Positions 9,650-19,872 of a stretch of DNA of 41,679 nt are shown piece after piece. The stretch is from NCBI GenBank assembly GCA_003215435.1, contig QCKJ01000012.1, positions 1 through 41,679 on the forward strand, in the 5' to 3' direction. Position 1 is the first letter of the stretch. Each line of letters begins with the position of its first letter. Below the pieces are notes generated by a model. It worked only from the letters and a program-made list of their open reading frames with translations. It was not told where the DNA came from and searched no databases. A program made the translations under genes and the position numbers. This DNA comes from Prochlorococcus sp. AG-409-M05 (GTDB taxonomy: Bacteria > Cyanobacteriota > Cyanobacteriia > PCC-6307 > Cyanobiaceae).

Positions 9650-10186
9650 TCAATTTTTTATGTAATCGTGACGGTAATCCACACTCACTGAGATCTGATC
9701 TAAAAGTTGGTGCTCATCTTTAAGCGTACAGGATTGAATCAATGCATCACTTCCATTGCGATAATAGCCATTTCGAGAACCGGTTGTTTCGAATCCAAGA
9801 CTTTTATATAAAGCTCTAGCGGCAATGTTTTCAGAAGAGACTTCTAACGTTGCCTTTTTTGCTCCTTTCAACCTGGCTTCTGCAAAAAGAGTCAATAGAA
9901 GCAATCTGCCAAAGCCCTTCCTCCGAAATTCAGGATGAACCACAAGAGTATTTAGCTGGAGTTCATCGACGACGACCTGACCTGTAACCAATGCCAACAA
10001 GTTAGAAGAGTCCACTATTCCAATGCAGGTAATTTCGGGATTAGAAAGTTCGTTGTGCCATTGTTGATGGCTCCAGAAACCATTGAATGCCTGCGAATCA
10101 AGGCATTCGCAGGCATTTATATTTGCCAACTCAAGGTGAGTTACCTTTATTTGAGGGTTTTTTTTATTCAAATCTGCTTGACTCAT
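9650..10186 (-). CDS. rimI: RimI-like GNAT N-acetyltransferase
   Basis: 178 residues with a GNAT fold. The acetyl-CoA pyrophosphate-binding loop is VHPEFRRKGFGRLLL (the RxxGxG/A motif), followed by the usual ATLEVSSENIAARALYKSLGF, which is typical of RimI enzymes that acetylate the N-terminus of ribosomal protein S18. It sits upstream of clpC on the same strand with a 135-base gap and diverges from lysA. ATG start. Codons near 26-37 hold a perfect 12-bp inverted repeat (listed separately). Confidence 0.85.
   Translation of the reverse strand: MSQADLNKKNPQIKVTHLELANINACECLDSQAFNGFWSHQQWHNELSNPEITCIGIVDSSNLLALVTGQVVVDELQLNTLVVHPEFRRKGFGRLLLLTLFAEARLKGAKKATLEVSSENIAARALYKSLGFETTGSRNGYYRNGSDALIQSCTLKDEHQLLDQISVSVDYRHDYIKN
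10086..10117. repeat. Perfect 12-bp inverted repeat within rimI
   Basis: Arms AATGCCTGCGAA and TTCGCAGGCATT flank an 8-base spacer. The structure lies entirely inside the rimI reading frame and would form a stable mRNA hairpin about 75 bases after the start codon. Confidence 0.8.
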
Positions 10187-10251
10187 CGCCTTACTGCGAA
10201 AAGGGAAGGATTACTATCTGAATTTCCTTTGCTCTCTAACTGACCTTCTTT

Positions 10252-11619
10252 ATGACTGAAAACCGCCTATATGAAGTCAGCCAGGACAAGTCCAGTCCTA
10301 ACAGAAATCTATCTCCACTAACAACCGAGCTTGATAAAGACAAGAAGCTCATGGTAGGAGGATGTCTACTAAGCGAACTTGCTAAAAAATATGGAACACC
10401 ATTATATGTAATTGATGAAGAAACAGTCAGGTCAGCCTGTAAAGCATATAAGAATTCTATGAATGATCATTATCCAGGAGAATCTCTTCCAATATATGCA
10501 TCTAAAGCAAATAGTTCTTTGACACTTAGTAAGATAGTTGCATCAGAAGGACTCGGAATAGATGTTGTTTCTGCAGGTGAACTAATTACAGCACTAAATG
10601 CTGGAATAAAAGGTAGAGATATATTTTTGCATGGTAATAATAAGTCAAAAGAAGAACTCGAGTTAGGTTATAAAAGTGGGGTGAATATTGTTATAGATAA
10701 TCAACATGATATTGAAGTTTTAGAAAAGATTGTTTCCCCAGGGGGTAAGGTTGCAAAACTAATGTTGCGATTCACTCCTGGCATTGAGTGCCACACGCAT
10801 GAGTATATTCGAACAGGACATCTAGATAGTAAGTTTGGCTTTGACCCTGATCAATTAAAAAGCGTTTTGATTTACCTAAGCAAATGCCCCTGGGCTGAGC
10901 TTAATGGGATACATGCACATATAGGGTCGCAAATCTTCGAATTAAAGCCGCACAAAGATCTGGCAAAAATAATGACTGAGGCGCTAGTTATGGCTAGAGA
11001 GATAGGGCATCCGGTGAATGATTTAAATATTGGAGGCGGGCTAGGAATAAGGTATGTGAATTCAGACGATCCACCATCAATCAATAATTGGATAAAAGAA
11101 GTTGCTACATCAATTTTGAAAGCTTGTGAAGAAAAGAGTACACACTTACCTCGTCTAATTTGCGAGCCTGGTCGATCGATTATTGCTACTGCAGGCGTAA
11201 CCATTTATAAGGTTGGTTCAAGGAAGGAGATCCCAGGCCTTCGAACATACCTATCAATAGATGGTGGGATGAGTGACAACCCTCGCCCCATTACCTATCA
11301 ATCTCTATATTCCGCTTGTCTAGCTGATCGTCCGATAAGTTCACCTCAAGATAAAGTAACGATTGCAGGAAAACATTGTGAATCTGGCGATGTGCTCCTA
11401 AAAGATCTTCATCTTCCATTAACTAAAAGTGGTGATTTTTTAGTTATTTTTGCAACAGGTGCTTATAACGCTTCAATGAGCTCAAATTACAACCGAATTC
11501 CTCGCCCTGCAGCGGTTCTGGTCCAGAATGGCACCTCAGATCTAATCCAACGAAGAGAGTCATCTGAGGATCTTTTAAGGCTCGATGTTATTCCAAGGCG
11601 CTTTATAGAGGTAAATTAG
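10252..11619 (+). CDS. lysA: Diaminopimelate decarboxylase
   Basis: 455 residues. Converts meso-DAP to lysine in the cytosol. Fold-type III PLP motifs appear in order: YASKANSS with the Schiff-base Lys, HAHIGSQIFE, the phosphate-binding NIGGGLGIRY, CEPGRSI, and HCESGDVLL with the active-site Cys. The N-terminus (about 35 residues) is longer and polar, usual for cyanobacterial LysA. The start is ATG. It leads a plus-strand run of lysA, cdaA, uppS, bioB and trhO; cdaA begins 26 bases after its stop. It diverges from rimI across about 65 bases. Confidence 0.95.
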   Translation: MTENRLYEVSQDKSSPNRNLSPLTTELDKDKKLMVGGCLLSELAKKYGTPLYVIDEETVRSACKAYKNSMNDHYPGESLPIYASKANSSLTLSKIVASEGLGIDVVSAGELITALNAGIKGRDIFLHGNNKSKEELELGYKSGVNIVIDNQHDIEVLEKIVSPGGKVAKLMLRFTPGIECHTHEYIRTGHLDSKFGFDPDQLKSVLIYLSKCPWAELNGIHAHIGSQIFELKPHKDLAKIMTEALVMAREIGHPVNDLNIGGGLGIRYVNSDDPPSINNWIKEVATSILKACEEKSTHLPRLICEPGRSIIATAGVTIYKVGSRKEIPGLRTYLSIDGGMSDNPRPITYQSLYSACLADRPISSPQDKVTIAGKHCESGDVLLKDLHLPLTKSGDFLVIFATGAYNASMSSNYNRIPRPAAVLVQNGTSDLIQRRESSEDLLRLDVIPRRFIEVN

Positions 11620-11645
11620 TAAGTAAGGTTGCTTAGGAGTCAATT

Positions 11646-12536
11646 ATGTGGTGGGGGGTGTTTGATCCGCGCCTCCTAATAGATATATTTTTTGCATTTG
11701 GCCTTGGTGTACTTCTTTTCTCACGAGTAAATGAGCCTAGAACCCTCTGGTTATTAAGGGGATATCTCTTTCTAGTATCTCTAGCTTGGTTTATTCAAAG
11801 ACTCGGGAGACTCCCTCTTACTTCAAAACTTGTTGACGCACTAGTACTGGCATGTTCTCTGTCATTAGCAATTCTTTGGCAGGGAGAATTAAGGCGTCTG
11901 ATGGAATTACTTGGGACTGGTCGACTGGCCGCCTTAATAGGGAACCCACAGAATGAGTTCCTGGCAAATGAAAGTACTGTGGCCCAACTTACTGAAGCAG
12001 CAGGAAAGCTATCTCAAAGCAGAAGGGGAGCTCTTGTAGTGGTTGATATGGGAAGTGATCTCAGACCAGAAGACTTCTTATATCCAGGTATCCCAATAGA
12101 TGCCCAACTAAGTAGTGAATTATTAATGAATTTATTTGCATCTGACACCCCTCTTCATGATGGGGCCGTTCTTATCAAAGGAAATCGAATAATTTCTGCT
12201 GGCGTAATTTTGCCCTTATCTCGTCAAGTCGTGAGCAGATATGGAACACGCCATTTGGCCGCACTTGGCATCACAGAAAGATTTGATCGCTGCATTTGTG
12301 TTGTTGTCTCCGAAGAGAGTGGAACACTATCTCTGGCAAACCAAGGGAGACTAGAGAGACCAATTACAAGCAGTAGACTTGGTGATCTACTAAAAGAGTT
12401 AATTGGAGGTGGTTTAATAAGCACACCCTCTTTGAAGGGTAGCGCTAACAATCCAAAGCCATCTCCCACAAACAAAGAGACTAATTCTCTTCCAAGACCT
12501 AGCTTAAACAGCACTACCAAGGAACCGCCTAATTGA
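11646..12536 (+). CDS. cdaA: Diadenylate cyclase (c-di-AMP synthase), CdaA type
   Basis: 296 residues. Three hydrophobic segments at about 9-26, 34-52 and 61-78 anchor it in the membrane, and a DisA_N catalytic domain follows. The family motifs are visible: [11 protein letters not shown] (DGA motif) and [12 protein letters not shown] (RHR-like motif), plus [11 protein letters not shown]. It condenses two ATP into c-di-AMP, a second messenger for osmotic, potassium and cell-wall control. The C-terminal ~40 residues are low-complexity and Ser/Asn/Pro-rich. An AGGAG ribosome site precedes the ATG. The stop overlaps the TTG start of uppS, so the two are translationally coupled. Confidence 0.93.
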   Translation: MWWGVFDPRLLIDIFFAFGLGVLLFSRVNEPRTLWLLRGYLFLVSLAWFIQRLGRLPLTSKLVDALVLACSLSLAILWQGELRRLMELLGTGRLAALIGNPQNEFLANESTVAQLTEAAGKLSQSRRGALVVVDMGSDLRPEDFLYPGIPIDAQLSSELLMNLFASDTPLHDGAVLIKGNRIISAGVILPLSRQVVSRYGTRHLAALGITERFDRCICVVVSEESGTLSLANQGRLERPITSSRLGDLLKELIGGGLISTPSLKGSANNPKPSPTNKETNSLPRPSLNSTTKEPPN

Positions 12537-13318
12537 GCCTCCTTTCAGCCACTAATACAAATCAGCAAAAGGTTTGTACTCGCCCACAGGGACTAGACCC
12601 TCTAAGGCTCCCCGCACATGTGGCTGTGATCATGGATGGAAATGGTAGATGGGCCAAGGCAAGAGGACTCCCTAGGGTAATGGGACATCGTGCAGGAGTG
12701 GAGGCACTCAAAACCACATTGCGTCTTTGTAGCGACTGGGGGATAAGTGCACTAACTGCATATGCCTTCTCCACAGAGAATTGGTCCAGACCAGGTGATG
12801 AAGTGAATTTTCTTATGACACTTTTTGAAAGTGTTTTACAGCGTGAACTTGATTCACTTGAGAGAGAGCAAGTACAAATTAAATTCCTTGGAGATCTAAA
12901 AGCCCTCCCAAAGCAGTTGCAAAAGCTTATTGCAGACGCAACTGAAAGAACTAACAAAAACGTCGGTATTCGTTTTAACGTTTGCACCAACTATGGTGGC
13001 CGTCACGAGTTAGTACTTGCTGCTAAAAAACTAGCCCAGCGCTCTTGCCAAGGAGAAATCGATCCAGCTCTAATTGATGAGAAGATGTTTGAAAAAGAAC
13101 TTTTTACAGCTGGAGAAATAGACCCAGACCTTTTAATTAGAACTAGTGGAGAAAGAAGAATAAGTAATTTCCTTCTCTGGCAATTAGCCTATGCAGAGAT
13201 CCATGTCACAGATGTTCTTTGGCCTGACTTCGATTCCGTCGCTCTAACCAATGCGCTAGTTGATTATCAATCTCGAACCCGGCGTTTCGGAGGACTTGAT
13301 CCAATGGCTACTAATTAA
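12533..13318 (+). CDS. uppS: Isoprenyl transferase (undecaprenyl diphosphate synthase)
   Basis: 261 residues. A cis-prenyltransferase that extends FPP with IPP to make the lipid carrier of peptidoglycan synthesis. Signatures: [20 protein letters not shown] with the catalytic Asp, [11 protein letters not shown], and [20 protein letters not shown]. The first ATG lies inside the catalytic motif, so translation must start upstream; the TTG that overlaps the cdaA stop (TTGA) is the only reasonable choice and gives a family-typical length. Confidence 0.95.
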   Translation: MSLLSATNTNQQKVCTRPQGLDPLRLPAHVAVIMDGNGRWAKARGLPRVMGHRAGVEALKTTLRLCSDWGISALTAYAFSTENWSRPGDEVNFLMTLFESVLQRELDSLEREQVQIKFLGDLKALPKQLQKLIADATERTNKNVGIRFNVCTNYGGRHELVLAAKKLAQRSCQGEIDPALIDEKMFEKELFTAGEIDPDLLIRTSGERRISNFLLWQLAYAEIHVTDVLWPDFDSVALTNALVDYQSRTRRFGGLDPMATN

Positions 13319-13361
13319 ATCCATTGGATTCATATCTCTTAAATTGATTTGATCTACTGAA

Positions 13362-14357
13362 ATGTCGACCAAGAAAACTAATCACTCAAAACAAATTGTT
13401 ATAAGGCATGACTGGACAGCAGAAGAGATAGAAAGCCTTTTAAAACTCCCACTTATAGATCTGCTATGGGAAGCACAGCTAGTCCATAGAACAGCCAACC
13501 CAGGATATAAGGTACAACTTGCATCTCTACTTAGCGTTAAAACTGGTGGATGTATAGAAGATTGTTCTTACTGCCCACAATCAATACATAACAGTAGTGA
13601 TATTTCAGGGAAGCCTGAGCTAGACATTAAATCTGTAGTGAAGCGAGCAAAAGCTGCAAAAGAATCAGGGGCTGACAGATTTTGTATGGGATGGGCCTGG
13701 AGGGAAATCAAAGAAGGGGCTGAATTTGAAGCAATGCTCCAAATGGTTCGTGAAGTTAGGTCTCTAGGGATGGAAGCTTGTGTAACCGCTGGGATGCTTT
13801 CTGAAAGACAAGCTATGAAATTGGCAGAAGCAGGGTTGACCGCTTACAACCACAACCTTGACACAAGTCCAGAACACTACAAAGAGATAATCACAACGCG
13901 TACATATCAAGATCGATTAGAAACACTACAAAGAGTTCGTTCTGCTGGGATCACACTCTGCTGTGGGGGAATTATTGGTATGGGCGAAACAATCTCAGAT
14001 AGAGCTTCTTTACTGAAAGTTCTATCAACCCTTAACCCTCACCCAGAAAGTGTTCCAATCAATGGGTTAGTAGCTGTAGAAGGTACATCCTTAGAGAGTC
14101 GTCCTCCAGTTAATCCTTTAGACATAGTCAGGATGGTAGCCACTGCTCGGATCCTCATGCCTAAAAGCAGAGTTCGTCTAAGCGCAGGGAGAGAGCAACT
14201 AGGAACAGAAGCACAAATACTATGTCTACAAGCAGGAGCTGATTCAATCTTTTATGGCGATACATTGCTAACCACTGGGAATCCAGACATATCATCTGAC
14301 AAGAAATTGTTAGCAGAGGCAGGAGTTAAAACAAAAGAACTAATCCAACAAAAATGA
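13362..14357 (+). CDS. bioB: Biotin synthase
   Basis: 331 residues. Radical-SAM enzyme that inserts sulfur into dethiobiotin. The [4Fe-4S] motif CSYCPQS is in [13 protein letters not shown] (CX3CX2C). Other family segments are [15 protein letters not shown] near the C-terminus, [10 protein letters not shown] in the middle and [11 protein letters not shown] start, 43 bases after uppS. The stop overlaps the ATG of trhO (ATGA), indicating an operon. Confidence 0.96.
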   Translation: MSTKKTNHSKQIVIRHDWTAEEIESLLKLPLIDLLWEAQLVHRTANPGYKVQLASLLSVKTGGCIEDCSYCPQSIHNSSDISGKPELDIKSVVKRAKAAKESGADRFCMGWAWREIKEGAEFEAMLQMVREVRSLGMEACVTAGMLSERQAMKLAEAGLTAYNHNLDTSPEHYKEIITTRTYQDRLETLQRVRSAGITLCCGGIIGMGETISDRASLLKVLSTLNPHPESVPINGLVAVEGTSLESRPPVNPLDIVRMVATARILMPKSRVRLSAGREQLGTEAQILCLQAGADSIFYGDTLLTTGNPDISSDKKLLAEAGVKTKELIQQK

Positions 14358-15310
14358 GTAATCAAATACTACCTGTAAGAGAACATCAGAAAGGTTCATT
14401 ACAGGTTGCTGCTATTTATTGTTTTACCAACTTTAAAGAGGAGGTGATAAATAAATTATTGAGCAATCTAATAGAGCTTGCCAGTTCTAATAAAGTAAAA
14501 GGCACTTTACTACTTGCTAAAGAAGGTATAAACGGAACAATATGTGGCCCTAAAGAAGGGGTTCAGTTAATGATATTAATGATTAAGCAATTCACTCTTT
14601 CTGCATCATTAGAAATCAAGCTTAGTTGGTCAAAGACGCAAATATTTCGTCGACTAAAGATCAAGGAGAAAGGAGAGATCGTTACCATGGGTATTAACGG
14701 AATCGATCCATTGCAAGTTGTAGGGACATATGTTGATGCCCACAAGTGGAATGTCTTAATAGAAGATGAAAAAACCTTAGTAATTGATACCCGAAACAAA
14801 TATGAAATAGCGATAGGGAGTTTTAAAGGCTCAATAAATCCAGAAACAGATACATTTCGTGAATTTCCAGAATGGGTCCATCAAAAATTAATTCCATTAA
14901 TTGAAGAAAAAAAACCAAAAAACATCGCCATGTTTTGTACAGGCGGAATTCGATGTGAAAAAGCAACTTCTTATCTGAAGAACAAAGGCATCAAAGGTGT
15001 TCATCACCTCAAAGGTGGAATATTACGTTATCTCGAACATATCAAAGAAGAAGACAGTCTATGGGAGGGAGAATGTTTTGTCTTTGATAGGCGAGTAGCC
15101 TTAAATCATCAATTGCATCCAGGCATACACAAAGCATGCTATGCATGTGGTCTACCACTTAAACCTGAGGATCTTTCAAAGAAATCATATATCCGTGGTA
15201 TCCAGTGTCATCAATGTGTTGATAAGTTTAGCGATAGAGACAGAGCTCGTTTTGCTGAGAGGCAAAGACAATTAGAGCAACGAAAGATAAATAAAAAAGA
15301 TGCTAATTGA
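14354..15310 (+). CDS. trhO: tRNA uridine(34) hydroxylase TrhO (rhodanese-fold, UPF0176)
   Basis: 318 residues. N-terminal ferredoxin-like domain of UPF0176 ([13 protein letters not shown]), then a rhodanese domain with active-site loop [16 protein letters not shown]. The C-terminal four-cysteine module CYACGLPL...CHQC probably binds metal. TrhO hydroxylates U34 of certain tRNAs to ho5U using O2; the family link is established, the activity here is inferred. It is coupled to bioB by an ATGA overlap and overlaps the following gene by 11 bases. Confidence 0.92.
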   Translation: MSNQILPVREHQKGSLQVAAIYCFTNFKEEVINKLLSNLIELASSNKVKGTLLLAKEGINGTICGPKEGVQLMILMIKQFTLSASLEIKLSWSKTQIFRRLKIKEKGEIVTMGINGIDPLQVVGTYVDAHKWNVLIEDEKTLVIDTRNKYEIAIGSFKGSINPETDTFREFPEWVHQKLIPLIEEKKPKNIAMFCTGGIRCEKATSYLKNKGIKGVHHLKGGILRYLEHIKEEDSLWEGECFVFDRRVALNHQLHPGIHKACYACGLPLKPEDLSKKSYIRGIQCHQCVDKFSDRDRARFAERQRQLEQRKINKKDAN

Positions 15311-15851
15311 ATCCAAAGAAAAACCAAGTCTTGATCAAATTGAGAGGGAGGCGTTTGAAAGGAATCTAATACTTCGGATTAAAGTGGGAAGACCATTAAA
15401 TCTCTGGGCATTGAGATTAGTTGTCGCAGAACAAATAGAGCCTGATAAAGTCAAAATATTAGGTGAAATGAAAGCTTGGGCATATCCAGAAAAACGCGGT
15501 TTTCAACTAGACACAATGAAAGTGCTCCCTAAAGCGAGCCTAAAAGTTGGTCCTCTCATATGGGCAGCAACAATGGCCTGGGCTCGTGAAAGCACCCCAT
15601 GCACAGAGGCAAGACTACTTGCCATTAAAGATGACCCTTATAAACATGCAAAATTGACTCGTTATTTCAGATGGCAAGGATTTAAAACAATTAAAGATGT
15701 TGGTGCTGGCCCTTCAGACCTTCCTCTGAGATTAATTTGGGGAGGTGCTGGTACTCTTATGATCGGCAACTGTGATGTAGTATTCAAAAAAAATTACCTT
15801 CGTTGGGCAAGTCGGGAAACTCAAGAAATTAATCAGCAATCATCAGCGTGA
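15300..15851 (+). CDS. Conserved cyanobacterial hypothetical protein
   Basis: 183 residues, cytosolic, no signal peptide and no clear membrane segment. I do not recognise a named family. Segments that look conserved are [39 protein letters not shown] and [20 protein letters not shown]; the last has a glycine-rich pattern. The ATG start overlaps the end of trhO by 11 bases, so it is probably co-transcribed. Its 3' end overlaps the convergent lipA 3' end by 19 bases, which argues against a terminator between them. Confidence 0.75.
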   Translation: MLIESKEKPSLDQIEREAFERNLILRIKVGRPLNLWALRLVVAEQIEPDKVKILGEMKAWAYPEKRGFQLDTMKVLPKASLKVGPLIWAATMAWARESTPCTEARLLAIKDDPYKHAKLTRYFRWQGFKTIKDVGAGPSDLPLRLIWGGAGTLMIGNCDVVFKKNYLRWASRETQEINQQSSA

Positions 15852-16753
15852 TAACTACTTCTAACCAAAGGTCCACTACTAACTTTAGTAAATCCAAGCT
15901 CCATAGCTATTCGACCAAACTCATCAAATTCTTCAGGAGTCCAATAACGTTCAACTGGCATATGGGAAAGAGATGGCCTTAAATACTGCCCGATGGTAAC
16001 CCTTTGGCAATCAACCCCTCTAAGTGATCTTAATGTGTCAACTACCTCCTGATGAGTTTCACCTAAGCCAAGCATTATCCCAGACTTAGTAGGGATTTCA
16101 GGAGCCAATTCCCTCGAGAGCCTAAGCAACTGCAAGGACCTTTTATATGTCGCACCACGCCTAACAATTCCTTGGAGACGTTCTACGGTCTCTAAATTGT
16201 GATTAAGGCAAACTGGCGCTGACTTCAAAACAAGTTCAAGCCGTTCTTTTTGTAATCCACAAGCAATTTTTATGTCAGAACTCCCACCCCAAAAATCAGG
16301 GACAAGTAGTTCTATCTCAACCAATGGATTCTTATCCCTAATTGCTGAAATTGCCTTTGTAAATAAACTTGCGCCCTGATCAGCGAGATCATCTCTTGCT
16401 ACAGAAGTAAGTACTACGTACCTAAGCTTTAATCGCTCAACGGCCTCGGCTAAATGTAAAGCTTCTAAAGGATCTGGCTTAGAAGGAGGGGCTCCCTTCT
16501 CCACCTGACAGAAAGCACAACTTCTTGTACAAATCTTCCCACCTAAAAGGAATGACGCTGTGCCAGATGAATAACACTCTCCACGGTTCGGGCACCTTCC
16601 CTCTTCACAAATAGTGTGAAGACTTAGTCCCTTCACAAGGTTTTGCACATTCTCAATATCAGACGCATTACCTATTGAACGAGCTAGCCAGTTTGGGAGA
16701 CGCTGACTAGGCATGGTCTCTCTATAAGTTGATTGTCGTGAAGTTGAGGACAT
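15833..16753 (-). CDS. lipA: Lipoyl synthase
   Basis: 306 residues from the ATG; an in-frame TTG adds three residues at 16762. Radical-SAM enzyme that inserts two sulfurs into octanoyl groups on lipoyl domains. Both clusters are visible: CX4CX5C in [12 protein letters not shown] (auxiliary cluster) and CX3CX2C in [10 protein letters not shown] (SAM cluster). The terminal RSSYHADDC has the conserved RSSY serine that ligates the auxiliary cluster. It follows recR by 21 bases on the same strand. Confidence 0.95.
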   Translation of the reverse strand: MSSTSRQSTYRETMPSQRLPNWLARSIGNASDIENVQNLVKGLSLHTICEEGRCPNRGECYSSGTASFLLGGKICTRSCAFCQVEKGAPPSKPDPLEALHLAEAVERLKLRYVVLTSVARDDLADQGASLFTKAISAIRDKNPLVEIELLVPDFWGGSSDIKIACGLQKERLELVLKSAPVCLNHNLETVERLQGIVRRGATYKRSLQLLRLSRELAPEIPTKSGIMLGLGETHQEVVDTLRSLRGVDCQRVTIGQYLRPSLSHMPVERYWTPEEFDEFGRIAMELGFTKVSSGPLVRSSYHADDC

Positions 16754-16774
16754 TAGAAACAAGTCACGAGTGAA

Positions 16775-17374
16775 TCATCCAAGAGTTTGACGTCCTTCCA
16801 AGGCCCGAGTCAGAGTAACTTCGTCTGCATACTCAAGTTCACCGCCTACCGGGAGTCCATATGCGATTCGACTGACCTTAGTAAAAGGCTTTAGCAACCT
16901 TGCCAAGTAAAGGCTTGTGGTGTCTCCTTCAACACTTGGAGTCAAGGCGAGAATCACCTCATCAACATCATCAGCATCAACTCTTTTCACAAGACTAGAA
17001 ACATTCAGAATTTCAGGCCCAACCCCATCCATAGGCGAAATCAACCCTCCCAGAACGTGATATAGCCCTTTAAATTCTTTTGTTCGCTCTAAAGCGAGCA
17101 AGTCTCGTGAGTCTGCAACTACACATAAGAACTCACTATCCCGACCCTCATTTCGGCAGATCTCACAGATTGGATCAGCGCTCAAATGAAAACATTTTTG
17201 ACATTGCCCAACCTGGCTTTTAGCAGCAAGCATTGCATCAGCGAAACTTCTGACCCTTTCCTCAGGCTGCCTCAGAAGATGTAAGGCAAGTCTTTGCGCA
17301 GTTCTAGGTCCAATTCCTGGCAATCGCTCGAAATGATCAATAAGTCGAGCCAGGGGGCGAGTAAATCCGTTCAG
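16775..17374 (-). CDS. recR: Recombination mediator RecR, probable CTG start
   Basis: 199 residues with the start placed at CTG 17374. RecR works with RecF/RecO to load RecA on gapped DNA. Motifs: helix-hairpin-helix [17 protein letters not shown], zinc finger [17 protein letters not shown], and Toprim domain [14 protein letters not shown]...[13 protein letters not shown]. The first TTG (17323) would remove the conserved N-terminal segment [16 protein letters not shown]. That segment is encoded in frame upstream, where the only start-like codon after the upstream in-frame TGA is a CTG. It is preceded by GAGG with a 7-base spacer. No ATG, GTG or other TTG exists in that stretch. Confidence 0.93.
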   Translation of the reverse strand: MNGFTRPLARLIDHFERLPGIGPRTAQRLALHLLRQPEERVRSFADAMLAAKSQVGQCQKCFHLSADPICEICRNEGRDSEFLCVVADSRDLLALERTKEFKGLYHVLGGLISPMDGVGPEILNVSSLVKRVDADDVDEVILALTPSVEGDTTSLYLARLLKPFTKVSRIAYGLPVGGELEYADEVTLTRALEGRQTLG

Positions 17375-17471
17375 AAATCTTCCTCAACTTTTAGAAATCT
17401 AGGCAGATCTGTGGAATTTAATCCAATTCGTTGCTGGTTCCGGCAGAATGTATTGATCAAATCATGCCTAG

Positions 17472-18026
17472 ATGCACCAAGCCATCCGTTCTACAGCTCA
17501 AGTTCTAATTGCTTGCATGCTTTTATTAATCCTCAACTCCTGTAGTGGAGCGGCAGGAGGACTTGAATCTTTTCAAAGTGTCGATGGAAGATATGCCTTC
17601 CTATATCCAACTGGCTGGTCTCGTGTTTCAGTTGACAACGGTCCTCAGGTTGTCTTTCATGACCTTATAAACAGTGATGAGACATTAAGCCTGGTGGTCT
17701 CAAAGCTCGATTCTAGTAGTAATCTAGATGAACTAGGCACTCCAGAAGTAGTAGGCGAGAGGCTAATCAAAGATGTCATTGCTCCTGAAGGATCAGGAAG
17801 AGAAGCTGTTCTATTAGAAGCAGAAGAAAGGGTCACTAGAGATCATGTTTACTATGATCTTGAGTACAAGTTAACGCTTGCCAATAGAGAGAGACACGAA
17901 TTGGCTACGGTAGTTGTTGATAGAGGTTATTTATATACACTTGCAACAAGTACGAATGAAGAAAGATGGACAAAAGTAGAGGGACTATTCAATAAAGTTA
18001 TTGAATCATTCACATTCCTTATCTAG
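17472..18026 (+). CDS. psbP: PsbP-family photosystem II lipoprotein (CyanoP)
   Basis: 184 residues. N-terminal lipoprotein signal with hydrophobic core LIACMLLLILNSC; the lipobox LNSC places Cys24 as the lipidated residue at the thylakoid lumen face. The mature part has the PsbP fold, with FQSVDGRYAFLYPTGWSRV near its start and the closing WTKVEGLFNKVIESFTFL. CyanoP assists photosystem II assembly. ATG start. It diverges from recR over about 100 bases and converges with the ABC exporter. Confidence 0.92.
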   Translation: MHQAIRSTAQVLIACMLLLILNSCSGAAGGLESFQSVDGRYAFLYPTGWSRVSVDNGPQVVFHDLINSDETLSLVVSKLDSSSNLDELGTPEVVGERLIKDVIAPEGSGREAVLLEAEERVTRDHVYYDLEYKLTLANRERHELATVVVDRGYLYTLATSTNEERWTKVEGLFNKVIESFTFLI

Positions 18027-18048
18027 GCCTAAAAAGTAAGGTCTTTAG

Positions 18049-18075
18049 AAACCCTAAAAAACATTTCTAGGGTTT
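18049..18075. terminator. Hairpin between convergent psbP and ABC exporter genes
   Basis: Perfect 8-bp arms AAACCCTA and TAGGGTTT with an 11-base loop overlap the stop codon of the ABC gene (18067-18069). It lacks a clean T-run after the stem on either strand, but the position between two convergent stops suggests a shared terminator. Confidence 0.5.
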
Positions 18076-19854
18076 ATTCAAACCAGCTTGAACACTCCAA
18101 AGCTGCTCATAAATCCCTGGAGACCTAAGCAATTCATCATGATTACCAGTTTCTACTATTTTACCCTGATCCATTACTACAATCTTGTCAGCATTCCTGA
18201 CAGTGCTTAACCTATGGGCAATTACAAGTGTCGTTCTATCAGCTGTAATCTTAGCCAGTGATCTTTGAATAGCCGCCTCTGTTTCATTATCAACTGAAGC
18301 AGTGGCTTCATCTAAGATAATTACAGGAGCATTCTTCATTATTGCTCTAGCTAAAGCAATCCTTTGACATTGTCCACCAGAAAGTCTCTGCCCACGTTCT
18401 CCAACCATAGTTTCGAATCCATCTGGGAGCGCTTCGATAAATTCTGTTGCCTCAGCTAAATGAGCAGCTTCTCTAATTAGTTTAATACTTTTATTATGAC
18501 TTCCATATGAAATATTCTCACTGACTGTCCCATGAAAAAGATAGAAATCCTGGCTCACTAGAGAGATAGTGCGTCTAAGGTCTCTTAGTGGGAAATCCTC
18601 GATGTTTTGATCATCAAGAAGTATAGTTCCAGAGTTTAAGGAATAAAGCCTTAAAAGTAATTTAACTAATGTGCTTTTCCCTGAACCTGTTGGACCTACA
18701 ACTCCAATAGTACTCCCAGGTGGGATTTCAAGATTAAAATTCTTAAAGAGTAAATCACGTCCATTGTAATTAAAACAAACGTTTTTAAAGTTGATTTTAC
18801 CAATTACATTTTCAGGTTTTAATGTTTTAGTTCCACATGAGATTAAGACAGGCTTATCAATAAGATCTAAAACTCTATTTGTAGATGCCATGGAGCGCTG
18901 ATATTCATCAAGTGTATGCCCTAACGTAGTTAGTGGCCATAGAAGTCTTTGGGTAATAAATACTAAAAAGCTATATGAACCTACTGCTAGTTTTCCTTGC
19001 CAGGCTTGAAATCCACCAATCAACAGGATTGCAAGAAAGGCAAAAAGAATGGCAAATCGGATTAAAGGAATAAATGCTGCAGATAATTTTATCGCCTCGG
19101 TATTACTGCTCCGGTAGGCTTCACTATCTAGACGTAGTTTCTCTAATTCCCAGGATTCTGTTGCGAAACTCTTTATGGTCAACATTCCTCCCAAGTTATT
19201 ACTCAAGCGAGCAGCTAGGTCGCCTGCTCGTTCACGCACATCCCGATAACGTGGCTCTAGCAATTTTTGAAAATATATAGAGCCAAGCAATATCAATGGG
19301 ATAGGTAAAAAAGCAAAGAATGAAATACTGGGAGCGAGAAAAGCCATTGCCCCTCCAACCAAAAAGACAGTGACAATTAACTGCAAGATTTGATTCGCAC
19401 CATGATCTAAAAACCTCTCAAGTTGGTTAATGTCATCATTTAGGACAGCCATCAACCGGCCACTGCTATCTGCTTCAAAAAACGACATTTCTAATTTTTG
19501 AAGATGGCCATATGCCTTTAGACGCAGGTTATGTTGTGTGATCTGTGCCAAATTGCGCCAAAGAACTCCATATAGATATTCAAATAAGGATTCAGCACTC
19601 CATATAAAGAAAGAAAGTATTGCCAAACAAATAAATTGATTCGGCACAGAAACAATTCCTATTCCTGCTAACCAAGAGGATTGTTCTCGGACTACAACAT
19701 CCACAGCAAGTCCAATCAATACTGGTGGAGCGAGGTCAAACAACTTGTTCAACACTGAGCAAGTTGAAGCAAGAATAATTAAACGCCTTTCCCTTTTAAG
19801 GCTTGAGAGGAGCCTTAAAAGAGGTGAGGCATTACGCCTATGGCCAAAGGGCAT
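18067..19854 (-). CDS. ABC exporter, fused membrane and ATPase domains (MsbA-like)
   Basis: 595 residues. The N-terminal half holds about six membrane helices (ABC_membrane fold, residues ~20-310). The C-terminal ATPase has Walker A GVVGPTGSGKSTLVK, Q-loop SLVSQDFYLFHG, signature LSGGQCQRIALARAI, Walker B VIILDEATASVD and H-loop LVIAHRLSTV. One half-transporter works as a homodimer, probably exporting a lipid or hydrophobic compound; the substrate is not readable. ATG start, 18 bases downstream of the RRM gene stop. Confidence 0.9.
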   Translation of the reverse strand: MPFGHRRNASPLLRLLSSLKRERRLIILASTCSVLNKLFDLAPPVLIGLAVDVVVREQSSWLAGIGIVSVPNQFICLAILSFFIWSAESLFEYLYGVLWRNLAQITQHNLRLKAYGHLQKLEMSFFEADSSGRLMAVLNDDINQLERFLDHGANQILQLIVTVFLVGGAMAFLAPSISFFAFLPIPLILLGSIYFQKLLEPRYRDVRERAGDLAARLSNNLGGMLTIKSFATESWELEKLRLDSEAYRSSNTEAIKLSAAFIPLIRFAILFAFLAILLIGGFQAWQGKLAVGSYSFLVFITQRLLWPLTTLGHTLDEYQRSMASTNRVLDLIDKPVLISCGTKTLKPENVIGKINFKNVCFNYNGRDLLFKNFNLEIPPGSTIGVVGPTGSGKSTLVKLLLRLYSLNSGTILLDDQNIEDFPLRDLRRTISLVSQDFYLFHGTVSENISYGSHNKSIKLIREAAHLAEATEFIEALPDGFETMVGERGQRLSGGQCQRIALARAIMKNAPVIILDEATASVDNETEAAIQRSLAKITADRTTLVIAHRLSTVRNADKIVVMDQGKIVETGNHDELLRSPGIYEQLWSVQAGLNKP

Positions 19855-19872
19855 CGGGCTTACCGGCTTTTG

